From: Flavobacteriales bacterium UBA7430
GTDB taxonomy: Bacteria > Bacteroidota > Bacteroidia > Flavobacteriales > UBA7430
Reading direction: 5' to 3'
DNA: 58,163 nt
Assembly (NCBI GenBank): GCA_002478765.1
Contig: DLQO01000031.1
Location: 1-58,163 of the forward strand
Position numbers and translations under genes: made by a program. The stretch's first letter is position 1. Each line of letters starts with the position of its first letter. Shown here piece after piece: positions 9,194 through 18,312 of this stretch. A model generated the notes under the pieces. The model searched no databases and was not told the origin of the DNA. It worked only from the letters and a program-made list of their open reading frames with translations.

Positions 9194-12100
9194 ATGAATA
9201 AAATTAAATCACTTAACCAAGGAAAACTATCTGCAATGTTTTGCATGTTATTTCTGATCGTTAGCAGCTTTTTTTCACATAATATTCAAGCACAAAACAA
9301 CAGGGTTTACTTAGAAACAGGTTCCGTATTTTTAGATTCTTTCCTTCTTGGCTCATACCCACAAGAAATATCAGATATACCGGGTTGGTCAATTGGAGAA
9401 TTCCCAGAATGGGCTGAAGTATCTATTGTAACGGAAATTATCGAGAAGGAGACCGACTTTGAGAGTATTTTAAAATATTACCTCAACGTTTCAGGGAATC
9501 CTGAAGATTATGATCTGGGAGAATATCTTATTACAGTAAATCTTACCAATCCATGGACAGGAGATATCATTGAAGTCATTGAAACAGTTTTCGAAGTCAT
9601 TGAAAACGAAAACTGTATCTGTCCGATGGTCTATTCCCCAGTTTGTGGGGCTGATGGGAAAACCTATGGAAACGATTGTGAAGCAAGCTGCAAAGGGGTG
9701 GAAATCGTTTCAGAAGGAGCGTGTGAAACTGAGAGTTGCATTTGCACCGAAGAATATGACCCCGTATGTGGAGCTGATGGGAAAACCTATGGAAACGATT
9801 GTGAAGCAAGCTGCAAAGGGGTGGAAATCGTTTCAGAAGGAGCGTGTGAAATAGAGCCAAAAGGCTGTTATGACGAAGAAAAAAAATATTATGCAGAAGG
9901 TGAAAGTTGGAATGAGGATGCTTGCACCACTTGTTTCTGCGAAGGTGAGCAAATCGTATGTGCATCCATAATGTGCATGGAGCCTTATTGTGAGAACCCT
10001 ATTTACTATGACGACACCTGCTGTCCTACCTGCCCCGAGGAAGAAGGTTGCTATGACGAAACCGAAACCTACTACAGTAATGGCGAAGAATGGAAATCAG
10101 ACGATTGTACGTTCTGTTCTTGCGAGCAAGGAGAAATCTATTGCGCCGTCATTGATTGTGCTCCAGCAAATTGCGACAACCCCATATACAAAGAAGGAGA
10201 ATGCTGTCCTACCTGCCCGGATGAAACCAGTTGTTTCGATGAAGCAGGCGTATATTACAGCAATGGTGCTGAATGGAATCTAGATGATTGTACGTTCTGC
10301 TCGTGTATTGAAGGCGAACTTCTATGTGAAGCATTCGCTTGTGAAGAACCGAGCTGTGAGAATCCAATTTACACCAATGGACAATGCTGTCCTGATTGCC
10401 CAGAAGTATGCGAGAACAAGTTCGAAGAGCTTGTCCACTATGGTGAAGTTTTTGGCGTAAACAACTGTGATGTTGCTTTGAAGGCCATCGAAATGTTCGG
10501 TTTAGACTGCAACACAAACCTTTCCGATTATGCTTACTTACTTGGCTTTGAAGTCGAACAAGAAATCACCTTAGCTGAGTTTTGTCCATGCTCTTGCGAG
10601 GAAAGTACAGCAAACCCTAATTGCTTAAATAACAGCGATTACAATTACGATGCTAAATTGAGTTCAGAGCCATGCATAGACCCCTGTGCCGTAATGGATT
10701 GCATGCCCGGTTACACTTGCATTAATGGAGACTGTGTAGGCCCTGTAGAACCGGGATGTTTCGCAGAAGACGGTCTACTGTACGCACTAGGATCCGTATT
10801 TGAGGACGAATGCAAAAACTGTTTTTGTGAATTTATGTCAGACTCTTTAAAGGGCGAATGGGTTTGTGATGAAACTGCGGATTGTAACGACTGTAATGAA
10901 GTAATTTGCCCTCCAGGCACCTTCTGCAAGACGGGTGAATGCATCTCATATGATGTTACAGATTTTGGGTGTACTAAAGATGACCAATGGTTTGCATTTG
11001 GTTCGGAAATAGAACAAGGCTGCAACCGTTGTGTCTGCAACCCTGGCTTCAACCCTTATGCTGATGGTTTCTGGGCTTGTACCGAAATGGCTTGTGAAGG
11101 TTGTACAGACCCTAATGCCACTAATTACGAAGAATACGCAACGATTGATAACAACTCTTGTGAATACGAATGCGCCAACGTTGTTTGTTGCTTGGCAATG
11201 ACGGCCAATTGCCTGGCTTGCTCAGAATGTATGAGTGTTGAGGAATATTGCGAGCTCTACCCCACAACCGCTGGGTGTTCAATTTATGGATGCACAGACC
11301 CTAAAGCTGAAAATTACAGCCCGGATGCAGATATTGAGGATGATTCATGCAATTACAACGTTGAAACAAATGACGCCGATGAAGTAAATTGGGACTTCGA
11401 AGTCACTGGCATCAATCATACACTGATTTTACCGGAAGGCCTAAACAGCGAATTATCAAATGGAGCTACCTTAGAGCTTGGAGATAAAGTAGGTGTATTT
11501 TTTGAGCACAATGGCCAAATGATTTCTGGAGGATTTACCACTTGGGAAGGAACCACAACCATCATTCCTGCCCAAGGAGACGATGTAACTACGAATACCA
11601 AAGATGGATTTGATCTGGGTGAAACTTTCAAATGGATGGTATGGGATGCCTCGGAAAACATAACCATTGAAGCTGAAGCTAATTTTGTCGATGCAGGTAG
11701 TGATGATTATCAAACCAATGGTATTTCTACGCTATCTTCCATCAATGCATTACCACTAGTTAACAATCAAGAAATAGAACTTAAAGCGGGATGGAACATG
11801 TTCTCCACCTTTATGAAACACGACAATATGAAAATGAAAAATATTTTTCATCGATTTGTCGAGCATGTTATCATTAGCAAGAACAACCTCGGACAAGCCT
11901 ACCTTCCTGAGTATGATTTTGACGGTATTAACAACATGATTCCAGGACATGCCTATCAAACAAAATTATCAGCAAACAATACCCTTTACATTGAAGGTGA
12001 ATATACCAAGCCAGAAAAACACCCCATTACCCTCACTGAAGGTTGGAATATGATAGGTTATTTGAGAACTAATGATGCCACCACAACAAATGTATTTGCA

Positions 12101-12904
12101 GGTATAGATGACCTAGTTATTGTGAAAGATAACTCAGGAATGGCTTACCTACCAGAATTTGAATTTAATGGAATCGGAATGATGACTCCAGGGCAAGGGT
12201 ATCAAGTAAAAGTATTGTCAGAACAAGTTTTGCATTACGCCTCAAACAAGTATGAATACAGGTTTGAAGTATTAGAAATTAAGACTGAATTAGAGTACTT
12301 TAACCCTCCTACAAATACAGGGTCTAACATGAGTTTAGCAATACCAGAGCATGCGTGGGAAGATAAACCTGAGGAATCTGATGAGCTAGCTGTATTCGAT
12401 AGCAATGGATTACTGGTAGGAGCCATGCCTTATCAGGGTGGGGATATGGTGATGCCTATCTATGGTAATGATGAACTCAGTCCTACAAAAGATGGTTTGT
12501 ATAAAAACGATGACTTTAAATTGGTTTTATGGTCGTCGAAAACACAGTTAAAAACTGAGATCAACGTTGAATGGGAAAAACCTTCTTCAGGCTTCCAAAA
12601 AGACAACATTGTATACGCATCAGGACTCAAGGCCGAAGAAGAAATTCAAGGATTACATACGTTAAGATTATTCCCGAATCCTACGAATCATAAAACAGAA
12701 GTTCAAGTCTTTTTGGTTGCAGATGGTGAACTCAAAATTTCAATTTTCAGCCTCATAGGCAAACTCATTTACCAATCAAATAAGAGACATCAAAAAGGAC
12801 ACATGCATCATATCCTTGACATTGAGCATCTACCAGCTGGGTCTTATATTCTTCAAGCTGAAACCAACAACAAACGGATTAACAAAAGTTTAATCATCAA
12901 ATAA
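9194..12904 (+). CDS. Large secreted Kazal / VWC cysteine-rich protein with T9SS sorting domain
   Basis: This is a 1236-residue exported protein. A signal peptide (about 1-34, ending NIQAQ) is followed by a beta domain. Then come two Kazal-type protease-inhibitor modules at about 140-178 and 181-219 (CGADGKTYGNDCEASC). Three von Willebrand factor C-like modules follow at about 224-403 (CxxCxC ... CCPxCP). More cysteine-rich segments lead to two GCTDPxAxNY repeats near 636 and 697. The C-terminal half has two AGWNM/EGWNM beta repeats. It ends in a type A T9SS sorting domain (about 1155-1236: LFPNPTNHKTEV ... LPAGSYILQA ... KSLIIK). It should be secreted and anchored or released at the cell surface. 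Inhibitor activity is inferred from domains, not shown. Confidence 0.9.
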   Translation: MNKIKSLNQGKLSAMFCMLFLIVSSFFSHNIQAQNNRVYLETGSVFLDSFLLGSYPQEISDIPGWSIGEFPEWAEVSIVTEIIEKETDFESILKYYLNVSGNPEDYDLGEYLITVNLTNPWTGDIIEVIETVFEVIENENCICPMVYSPVCGADGKTYGNDCEASCKGVEIVSEGACETESCICTEEYDPVCGADGKTYGNDCEASCKGVEIVSEGACEIEPKGCYDEEKKYYAEGESWNEDACTTCFCEGEQIVCASIMCMEPYCENPIYYDDTCCPTCPEEEGCYDETETYYSNGEEWKSDDCTFCSCEQGEIYCAVIDCAPANCDNPIYKEGECCPTCPDETSCFDEAGVYYSNGAEWNLDDCTFCSCIEGELLCEAFACEEPSCENPIYTNGQCCPDCPEVCENKFEELVHYGEVFGVNNCDVALKAIEMFGLDCNTNLSDYAYLLGFEVEQEITLAEFCPCSCEESTANPNCLNNSDYNYDAKLSSEPCIDPCAVMDCMPGYTCINGDCVGPVEPGCFAEDGLLYALGSVFEDECKNCFCEFMSDSLKGEWVCDETADCNDCNEVICPPGTFCKTGECISYDVTDFGCTKDDQWFAFGSEIEQGCNRCVCNPGFNPYADGFWACTEMACEGCTDPNATNYEEYATIDNNSCEYECANVVCCLAMTANCLACSECMSVEEYCELYPTTAGCSIYGCTDPKAENYSPDADIEDDSCNYNVETNDADEVNWDFEVTGINHTLILPEGLNSELSNGATLELGDKVGVFFEHNGQMISGGFTTWEGTTTIIPAQGDDVTTNTKDGFDLGETFKWMVWDASENITIEAEANFVDAGSDDYQTNGISTLSSINALPLVNNQEIELKAGWNMFSTFMKHDNMKMKNIFHRFVEHVIISKNNLGQAYLPEYDFDGINNMIPGHAYQTKLSANNTLYIEGEYTKPEKHPITLTEGWNMIGYLRTNDATTTNVFAGIDDLVIVKDNSGMAYLPEFEFNGIGMMTPGQGYQVKVLSEQVLHYASNKYEYRFEVLEIKTELEYFNPPTNTGSNMSLAIPEHAWEDKPEESDELAVFDSNGLLVGAMPYQGGDMVMPIYGNDELSPTKDGLYKNDDFKLVLWSSKTQLKTEINVEWEKPSSGFQKDNIVYASGLKAEEEIQGLHTLRLFPNPTNHKTEVQVFLVADGELKISIFSLIGKLIYQSNKRHQKGHMHHILDIEHLPAGSYILQAETNNKRINKSLIIK
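9650..9851 (+). repeat. Tandem 123-bp Kazal unit with a 79-bp perfectly identical core
   Basis: Bases 9650-9728 and 9773-9851 are identical over 79 bases, offset by 123 bases (41 codons). The sequence just upstream of each copy, which encodes the inhibitor loop, differs even at synonymous positions. This suggests recent partial duplication or gene conversion of the scaffold. Confidence 0.95.
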
Positions 12905-12912
12905 ACACACTA

Positions 12913-12942
12913 AAAACGCCACATTTGTAAATGTGGCGTTTT
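12913..12942. terminator. Bidirectional terminator between the Kazal gene and rnhA
   Basis: AAAACGCCACATTT and AAATGTGGCGTTTT form a near-perfect stem with a four-base effective loop. Both strands end in T runs, so it can serve both convergent units. Confidence 0.85.
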
Positions 12943-12967
12943 GCTTTATTGGAAATCGTTTAGCGTA

Positions 12968-13444
12968 CTAAAGAAGCCCTTTATTTAAATTTATAAAGTC
13001 CTCATACCCTTTATCTAAAGGCAGTAATTCTTTAGAGGCAGCGTGAACAGCCAGAGAATCGCAACGCTCATTTTCAGGATGATTGTTATGCCCTTTAACC
13101 CATTCAAACTTAACCTTGTGTTTTTTGTAAATAAGTAAAAAACGCCTCCATAAATCTGGATTCTTTTTCCCCTTAAAGCCCTTCTTCACCCAATTAAATA
13201 CCCAACCCTTTTCAACAGAATCAACAACGTATTTGGAATCTGACGTAACCAAGACATCAGCACCATCGTTCTTGATACTTTCTAAGGCGACTATAACAGC
13301 GAGAAGTTCCATTCTGTTGTTTGTCGTTAGACGAAACCCCTCCGCTAATTCTTTGCGGTGCTTGCCAGATATCATGACGATTCCATAACCTCCCGGGCCG
13401 GGATTTCCGGATGCTGCGCCATCTGTGTAGATGAATATTTTCAT
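12968..13444 (-). CDS. rnhA: Ribonuclease HI
   Basis: RNase HI cuts the RNA strand of RNA-DNA hybrids. The 158-residue protein has the complete DEDD active site: D8 (YTDGAASGNPGPGG), E46 (NNRMELLAV), D69 (TSDSKYV) and D129 (ENERCDSLA), with H119 in the GHNNHPEN loop. It contains the basic-protrusion region with conserved tryptophans (GWVFNWVKKGFKGKKNPDLW), as in E. coli RNase HI. The start ATG overlaps the stop of purN by four bases (ATGA), so the two genes are translationally coupled. Confidence 0.96.
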   Translation of the reverse strand: MKIFIYTDGAASGNPGPGGYGIVMISGKHRKELAEGFRLTTNNRMELLAVIVALESIKNDGADVLVTSDSKYVVDSVEKGWVFNWVKKGFKGKKNPDLWRRFLLIYKKHKVKFEWVKGHNNHPENERCDSLAVHAASKELLPLDKGYEDFINLNKGLL

Positions 13445-14004
13445 GCAATCACCGATTCTATGATTTTAGCGAAATGTAGCGCCTCAAGCTCCTGGACCTT
13501 TACTTGAACCTCCTCAGGGCTGTCCGTAGGATCGATATTGCAAGTCGCCTGAAATATAACAGCTCCTTCATCATAATTTTCATTCACATAATGAATGGTA
13601 ATACCGCTTGTAGACTCGTTGTTTTGAACAACAGCACAATGCACATGCATTCCGTACATTCCTTTCCCCCCATAATTGGGTAAAAGTGCTGGGTGTATAT
13701 TAATAATCTTGTTTGGATAGTGTTGAATGAGCGAATCGGGGATTTTAAGCAAAAATCCTGCTAAAACTACAATGCTTACATTGTATTCTTTTAAAGCATC
13801 AAGCACTTTTGTGCTCTTATTGAGATCATTTGAAGAAAAAACTAAAGACTCAACCTGATGCTTTTTTGCCCGTTCAAGAACAAAAGCATTGGGCTTATTG
13901 GAGAGGACTAAAGCTACTTCAACATTCTCATTTACAGCAAAATGACTGATTATATTTTCAGCATTAGACCCTGAACCTGAGGCGAAAATTGCAATTCTTA
14001 TCAT
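13441..14004 (-). CDS. purN: Phosphoribosylglycinamide formyltransferase
   Basis: PurN formylates GAR with 10-formyl-THF in purine synthesis, the step after PurD. The 187-residue protein begins IRIAIFASGSGSNAE, the phosphate-binding loop. The catalytic residues are N102, H104 (INIHPALLPNYGGKGMYG) and D145 (NYDEGAVI). A TACTTTTG box on the minus strand at 14009-14016 lies only four bases before the ATG; if used it would give a leaderless message. It is followed by rnhA with a four-base overlap. Confidence 0.96.
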   Translation of the reverse strand: MIRIAIFASGSGSNAENIISHFAVNENVEVALVLSNKPNAFVLERAKKHQVESLVFSSNDLNKSTKVLDALKEYNVSIVVLAGFLLKIPDSLIQHYPNKIINIHPALLPNYGGKGMYGMHVHCAVVQNNESTSGITIHYVNENYDEGAVIFQATCNIDPTDSPEEVQVKVQELEALHFAKIIESVIA

Positions 14005-14073
14005 AGAACAAAAGTAACTAACATTTCAGGAACTACGATTATGAGATGAGGCTAATTTCATGACACGAAAAAT

Positions 14074-14104
14074 TTGGCTATTTTTAAGTTTATATTTTTC
14101 TTTG
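14074..14104 (+). promoter_or_regulatory. Candidate promoter for acpP-fabF-rnc-pyk
   Basis: TTG (14074-14076), a 20-base spacer, then TTTCTTTG (14097-14104). The -7 box lacks the consensus A at its second position. The acpP ATG lies 29 bases downstream, and the gene must be strongly expressed. Confidence 0.4.
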
Positions 14105-14133
14105 CATCGAAATATTAATCAAAACTAAAAATC

Positions 14134-14364
14134 ATGGCTGACGTAGCATCTAAAGTAAAAGCTATCATTGTTGACAAACTTGGCGTTGATGAAAGCGAAG
14201 TAACAAACGAAGCGAGCTTCACAAACGACCTAGGAGCAGATTCATTAGACACCGTAGAACTCATTATGGAGTTTGAAAAAGAATTTGATATTCAAATCCC
14301 AGACGATCAAGCAGAATCTATTGCTACCGTAGGATCAGCAATCGAGTACATCGAAAAAGCTTAA
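14134..14364 (+). CDS. acpP: Acyl carrier protein
   Basis: ACP carries growing acyl chains in type II fatty acid synthesis. The 76-residue acidic protein has the phosphopantetheine site S37 in [16 protein letters not shown], and a length and pattern typical of bacterial AcpP. fabF begins 15 bases after its stop, the usual arrangement in many bacteria. It is the first gene of the acpP-fabF-rnc-IPExxxVDY-pyk cluster. Confidence 0.97.
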   Translation: MADVASKVKAIIVDKLGVDESEVTNEASFTNDLGADSLDTVELIMEFEKEFDIQIPDDQAESIATVGSAIEYIEKA

Positions 14365-14379
14365 TTTAACTTTAATTCT

Positions 14380-15633
14380 ATGCAACTTAAAAGAGTTGTT
14401 ATAACCGGTTTAGGAGCATTAACTCCAATTGGCAATAACGTACCAGATTATTGGGACGCCTTATCTAAAGGCACCAGTGGTGCTGCTGCTATAACTCGTT
14501 TTGATGCATCAAAATTTAAGACACAATTTGCTTGTGAAGTCAAAGACTTTAATCCTACAGATCACATAGATCGAAAGGAAGCAAGAAAACAAGACCCATA
14601 CACCCAATATGCCATGGTAGCAACAGCTGAAGCCATGGAAGACTCCAAGCTAGACTTAGATCGATTAGATCCGGATCGAGCTGGTGTCATTTGGGGTTCG
14701 GGAATTGGTGGAATCAAAACTTTTTACGACGAGATTTCTTCCTTTGCAAAAGGAGAAGGAACGCCTCGTTTTAATCCGTTCTTCATTCCAAAAATGATTT
14801 CGGATATTGCATGCGGGATGATTTCTATCAAGTATGGTTTTCGAGGACCAAACTTCACCACAGTATCAGCCTGTGCATCCTCTTCGAACGCTCTTATAGA
14901 CGCATTCAACTACATTCGTTTAGGTAAAGCAGATGTGATCATCTCGGGCGGATCAGAAGCTGCGGTAAACGAAGCCGGTATTGGAGGATTTAATGCTTTA
15001 AAGGCTCTTTCAACAAGAAATGATGATCCCGCAAGAGCTTCCAGACCTTTCGACAAAGACCGTGATGGATTTGTATTAGGTGAAGGTGCCGGTACTCTAA
15101 TTCTCGAAGAATATGAGCACGCAATAAAACGAGGGGCTAAAATCTATGCAGAAGTTATGGGTGGAGGTTTATCTGCTGATGCACACCACATTACGGCTCC
15201 TCATCCAGAAGGATTGGGTGCCATTAAAGTCATGGAAAATGCATTGGATGACGCTCAAATGAAACCTGAAGACATTGACTACATCAATGTGCATGGTACC
15301 TCTACACCACTCGGAGACATTTCAGAGTCTAAAGCCATCAAAGAAGTATACGGACCTCACGCATACGATTTGAACATCAGTTCAACAAAATCTATGACAG
15401 GTCATCTTTTAGGAGCGGCTGGTGCTATTGAAGCCATCGCATCTATTTTAGCACTTCAAAAAAACATCATACCTCCAACGATCAACAATGAGAATTTTGA
15501 TGAAGGCTTAGATCCAAAACTGAATTTCACGCTCAACAAAGCTCAGAAACGAACAGTTAAAGCCATCATGAGTAATACATTTGGTTTTGGCGGACACAAT
15601 GCTTCAATCATTTTAAAAGCATTTGAAGCTTAA
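14380..15633 (+). CDS. fabF: 3-oxoacyl-ACP synthase II (KAS II)
   Basis: FabF condenses malonyl-ACP with acyl-ACP during chain elongation. The 417 residues include the nucleophile C165 (SACASSSNALIDA), the first histidine in VHGTSTPLGD and the second in TKSMTGHLLGAAGA, which complete the Cys-His-His triad. The C-terminal SNTFGFGGHNASII segment is conserved. The stop codon overlaps the rnc start by one base (TAATG), consistent with translational coupling. Confidence 0.97.
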   Translation: MQLKRVVITGLGALTPIGNNVPDYWDALSKGTSGAAAITRFDASKFKTQFACEVKDFNPTDHIDRKEARKQDPYTQYAMVATAEAMEDSKLDLDRLDPDRAGVIWGSGIGGIKTFYDEISSFAKGEGTPRFNPFFIPKMISDIACGMISIKYGFRGPNFTTVSACASSSNALIDAFNYIRLGKADVIISGGSEAAVNEAGIGGFNALKALSTRNDDPARASRPFDKDRDGFVLGEGAGTLILEEYEHAIKRGAKIYAEVMGGGLSADAHHITAPHPEGLGAIKVMENALDDAQMKPEDIDYINVHGTSTPLGDISESKAIKEVYGPHAYDLNISSTKSMTGHLLGAAGAIEAIASILALQKNIIPPTINNENFDEGLDPKLNFTLNKAQKRTVKAIMSNTFGFGGHNASIILKAFEA

Positions 15634-16334
15634 TGATGAATTGGCTTCAGAAGCTTTTTTCAAATCCATCAGACCAGCTAACACTTGACTTAACGCCAAT
15701 ATTAGGTTTTCAGCCAAAAAATGCATCCCTTTATCATCAAGCGCTTTGTCACAGCTCTGTAGATGTTTCAAAATATGGAGACAACGAAAGGTTAGAGTTC
15801 TTAGGAGATTCGATCCTAAGCACGGTAATCACTGAACACTTATACCACAATCTTCCTGAAAAAAATGAGGGCACCCTAACGGATATTCGCTCTAAGTTAG
15901 TCCGTCGTAAGACTTTAAATGACTTAGCTAAAAAGTTGGAAATAGATGTCCTGGTGAAAACTAATCTAGGAATTAAAACACCTCCTTCTATTTTTGGTAA
16001 TGCCCTAGAGGCTCTGATTGCTGCAATATACTTGGATAAAGGGGCCGCTACTTGTAAAGCTTTCATTATTGATAAAATGATAAGCCCCAATTTCTCGCTA
16101 CATGAACTCGAAAAAGAAATAAGCAGTTATAAAAAACACTTCTTACACTGGGCCCAAAAAAAGAATAAAGATTGCCGTTTTGAAGTACTGGGAGAAACCG
16201 GAGAATCTCACAAAAAAAACTTTAAAATTGCTCTTTACCTAGCAGGGGAAAATGTAGCAACGGCTCAGGGTAGTTCAAAGAAAAAGGCAGAAGAAGCTGC
16301 TTCAAAAATTGCTTGTGAATCTCTTGATGTGTAA
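15633..16334 (+). CDS. rnc: Ribonuclease III
   Basis: RNase III cuts double-stranded RNA in rRNA maturation and mRNA turnover. The 233-residue protein has the signature NERLEFLGDSIL with metal ligands E55 and D59, and a C-terminal double-stranded RNA-binding domain (about 162-231, ending GSSKKKAEEAASKIACESL). The second ligand pair is N123/E126 (FGNALEALIAAIYLD) where E. coli has D114/E117. The ATG at 15633 overlaps the fabF stop by one base; a second ATG follows immediately at 15636. Confidence 0.96.
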   Translation: MMNWLQKLFSNPSDQLTLDLTPILGFQPKNASLYHQALCHSSVDVSKYGDNERLEFLGDSILSTVITEHLYHNLPEKNEGTLTDIRSKLVRRKTLNDLAKKLEIDVLVKTNLGIKTPPSIFGNALEALIAAIYLDKGAATCKAFIIDKMISPNFSLHELEKEISSYKKHFLHWAQKKNKDCRFEVLGETGESHKKNFKIALYLAGENVATAQGSSKKKAEEAASKIACESLDV

Positions 16335-16394
16335 ACGATTTTCGATTGTTTTTTTGGTTATATTTATCGATGTTTCTAATGGGACTGTTTTGAA

Positions 16395-16895
16395 ATGACA
16401 AAAAAGAGTATTAGCATCGATTTTGAGTATGATTACGACTTCCTGCTAATCGGAATATGCAGTCCATTAAAAGACTATCAACTTTGTTACAAGTTGAACC
16501 AAGAGCTAAATGCATCATTGAGCAGAAGCGATTTTGATATTGCTATGAATTTTGATGACGGCTTAGAGAAAGCCTATTTTTCTCTTTATGAGTATTGGAA
16601 TGATCAATACCAAAACCAGTGGTATTTGATTACTAACAAATGTCAAATTGAATGCGCAGACGAAAATCAAAAACAAGGAACTATATTTGACGGCTTTGCT
16701 CAAAGCCGAAAAAAAGTAAAATATCTAATTCCTGAAAACTCAAAAATAGACTATTACATCCAAGTACACGGAATATTTAATGACGATGCAAAACATTCGC
16801 TTCTCAAAAACATAAAAACTCTAGATCGAGTTGTTAGCACGTATGAAATTGACATGATGGAGCTTCGATCGAAAGAAAACTTAATTATCAGATGA
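16395..16895 (+). CDS. IPExxxVDY family protein
   Basis: The 166-residue protein belongs to a Bacteroidota-specific family named for its IPExxxVDY motif, here IPENSKIDYYIQVHG near residue 116. The family has no established function. It is acidic and soluble, without a signal peptide or transmembrane helix. It overlaps pyk by four bases (ATGA) and follows rnc. In my recollection, this rnc-IPExxxVDY-pyk order recurs across the phylum, which hints at a housekeeping role, but that is inference. Confidence 0.85.
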   Translation: MTKKSISIDFEYDYDFLLIGICSPLKDYQLCYKLNQELNASLSRSDFDIAMNFDDGLEKAYFSLYEYWNDQYQNQWYLITNKCQIECADENQKQGTIFDGFAQSRKKVKYLIPENSKIDYYIQVHGIFNDDAKHSLLKNIKTLDRVVSTYEIDMMELRSKENLIIR

Positions 16896-18307
16896 ACAAA
16901 ACTAAAATTATTGCTACGATAGGACCCGCTTCTTCAGACAAATCTGTCCTAAGAAAAATGTTTTCCGCAGGATTAAATGTGGCTCGAATAAACTTTTCAC
17001 ACAGCAATCACCAAGAAGCAAAAGAAATATACAACTGGATACAAGAGCTTAACGAAGAAGAAGGTCGAAACGTTGCTGTTTTGGGAGATCTTCAAGGACC
17101 AAAATTAAGAATTGGGGTAGTTAAAGCTGATCAGGTTATAAAAAAAGGAGATAAGATCACCATCACAACAGAAGAGTGTGTAGGAGATGCTTCAAAAGTA
17201 TACATTACGTACCCTGAGTTCCCAAAAGATGTAGAAGTCGGGGATAAAATCATGCTGGATGATGGAAAATTAATCCTCAAAGCAGAATCTTCAAACAACA
17301 AAAATGAAGTTAAGGCAAAAGTCATTCAGGGCGGTCCTTTAAAGTCTAAGAAAGGTGTAAATCTTCCCAATACAAAAATTTCACTACCCTGTCTTACCCC
17401 AAAAGATCTTGCAGATTTAGATTGTGCATTAGAGTTGGGTATCGAATGGGTGGGATTGTCTTTTGTTCGATCTGTCAACGATATAAAAGAACTCAAGAAC
17501 ATCATCGATCGAGAAAAATCACCAGCCAAAATAGTGGCCAAAATTGAAAAGCCAGAGGCCATTCAAGAAATTGATGCCATCATCAACGAAACGGATGCGA
17601 TCATGGTTGCTCGTGGAGATTTGGGTGTTGAAGTTCCTATGGAACGTGTGCCAGCGCTTCAAAAAATGATTACTCGTAAATGCATCAAATACTCTACTCC
17701 AGTAATCATTGCAACGCAAATGATGGAGTCTATGATGGACAGCCTGAGCCCTAGTAGAGCGGATGTAAACGATGTAGCAAATGCAGTTCATGACCGAGTT
17801 GATGGTGTCATGCTTAGTGGCGAGACATCTGTTGGGACCTACCCTGTTCAAGTGATTCGAGCAATGAGTAAAGTGGTGAAAAATCAAGAAAACCACAACA
17901 ATCATGAAATGGAAGAGTTTCTTCCTATTGAAAAGAAAAACGATCGTTACATCTCTGATACGATCTGTTTTAATGCATGTAAAATCGCTGAACAAGTCAA
18001 TGCGAAGGCAGTAATGACCATGACACATTCAGGCTACAATGCTTATAAAATTTCTAGCTTCAGACCTCCAAGTCAAATATGTATTTTCACAAACAATCGT
18101 AAGATTATGAACACACTGAGTTTATTATGGGGTGTTCGTGGATACTATTATGACGAATTCGTGAGTACTGATCATACCATTTCTGATATTAAAAACATCA
18201 TCAAAGAAAAAGGGATTGTCAAAGACGGAGACATGGTAGTTAATATAGCTAGTATGCCTATTACTGACAAAGGAATGACAAACATGTTACGATTAAGTAG
18301 CATATAA
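16892..18307 (+). CDS. pyk: Pyruvate kinase
   Basis: Pyruvate kinase converts PEP and ADP to pyruvate and ATP. The 471-residue protein has MNKTKIIATIGPASS at the N-terminus, the NFSHSNHQEA substrate region, a KIEKPEAIQEID active-site segment with the catalytic lysine, VARGDLGVEVP for metal binding and ATQMMESM. A C-terminal domain is present but no extra phosphotransferase domain. Its start overlaps the previous gene by four bases, so translation is probably coupled. Confidence 0.97.
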   Translation: MNKTKIIATIGPASSDKSVLRKMFSAGLNVARINFSHSNHQEAKEIYNWIQELNEEEGRNVAVLGDLQGPKLRIGVVKADQVIKKGDKITITTEECVGDASKVYITYPEFPKDVEVGDKIMLDDGKLILKAESSNNKNEVKAKVIQGGPLKSKKGVNLPNTKISLPCLTPKDLADLDCALELGIEWVGLSFVRSVNDIKELKNIIDREKSPAKIVAKIEKPEAIQEIDAIINETDAIMVARGDLGVEVPMERVPALQKMITRKCIKYSTPVIIATQMMESMMDSLSPSRADVNDVANAVHDRVDGVMLSGETSVGTYPVQVIRAMSKVVKNQENHNNHEMEEFLPIEKKNDRYISDTICFNACKIAEQVNAKAVMTMTHSGYNAYKISSFRPPSQICIFTNNRKIMNTLSLLWGVRGYYYDEFVSTDHTISDIKNIIKEKGIVKDGDMVVNIASMPITDKGMTNMLRLSSI

Positions 18308-18312
18308 AAAAT

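Noticed and set aside
9570..9854. A 94-codon ORF with an internal exact repeat
   Set aside because: It is the out-of-frame reading of the duplicated Kazal units within the large T9SS gene.
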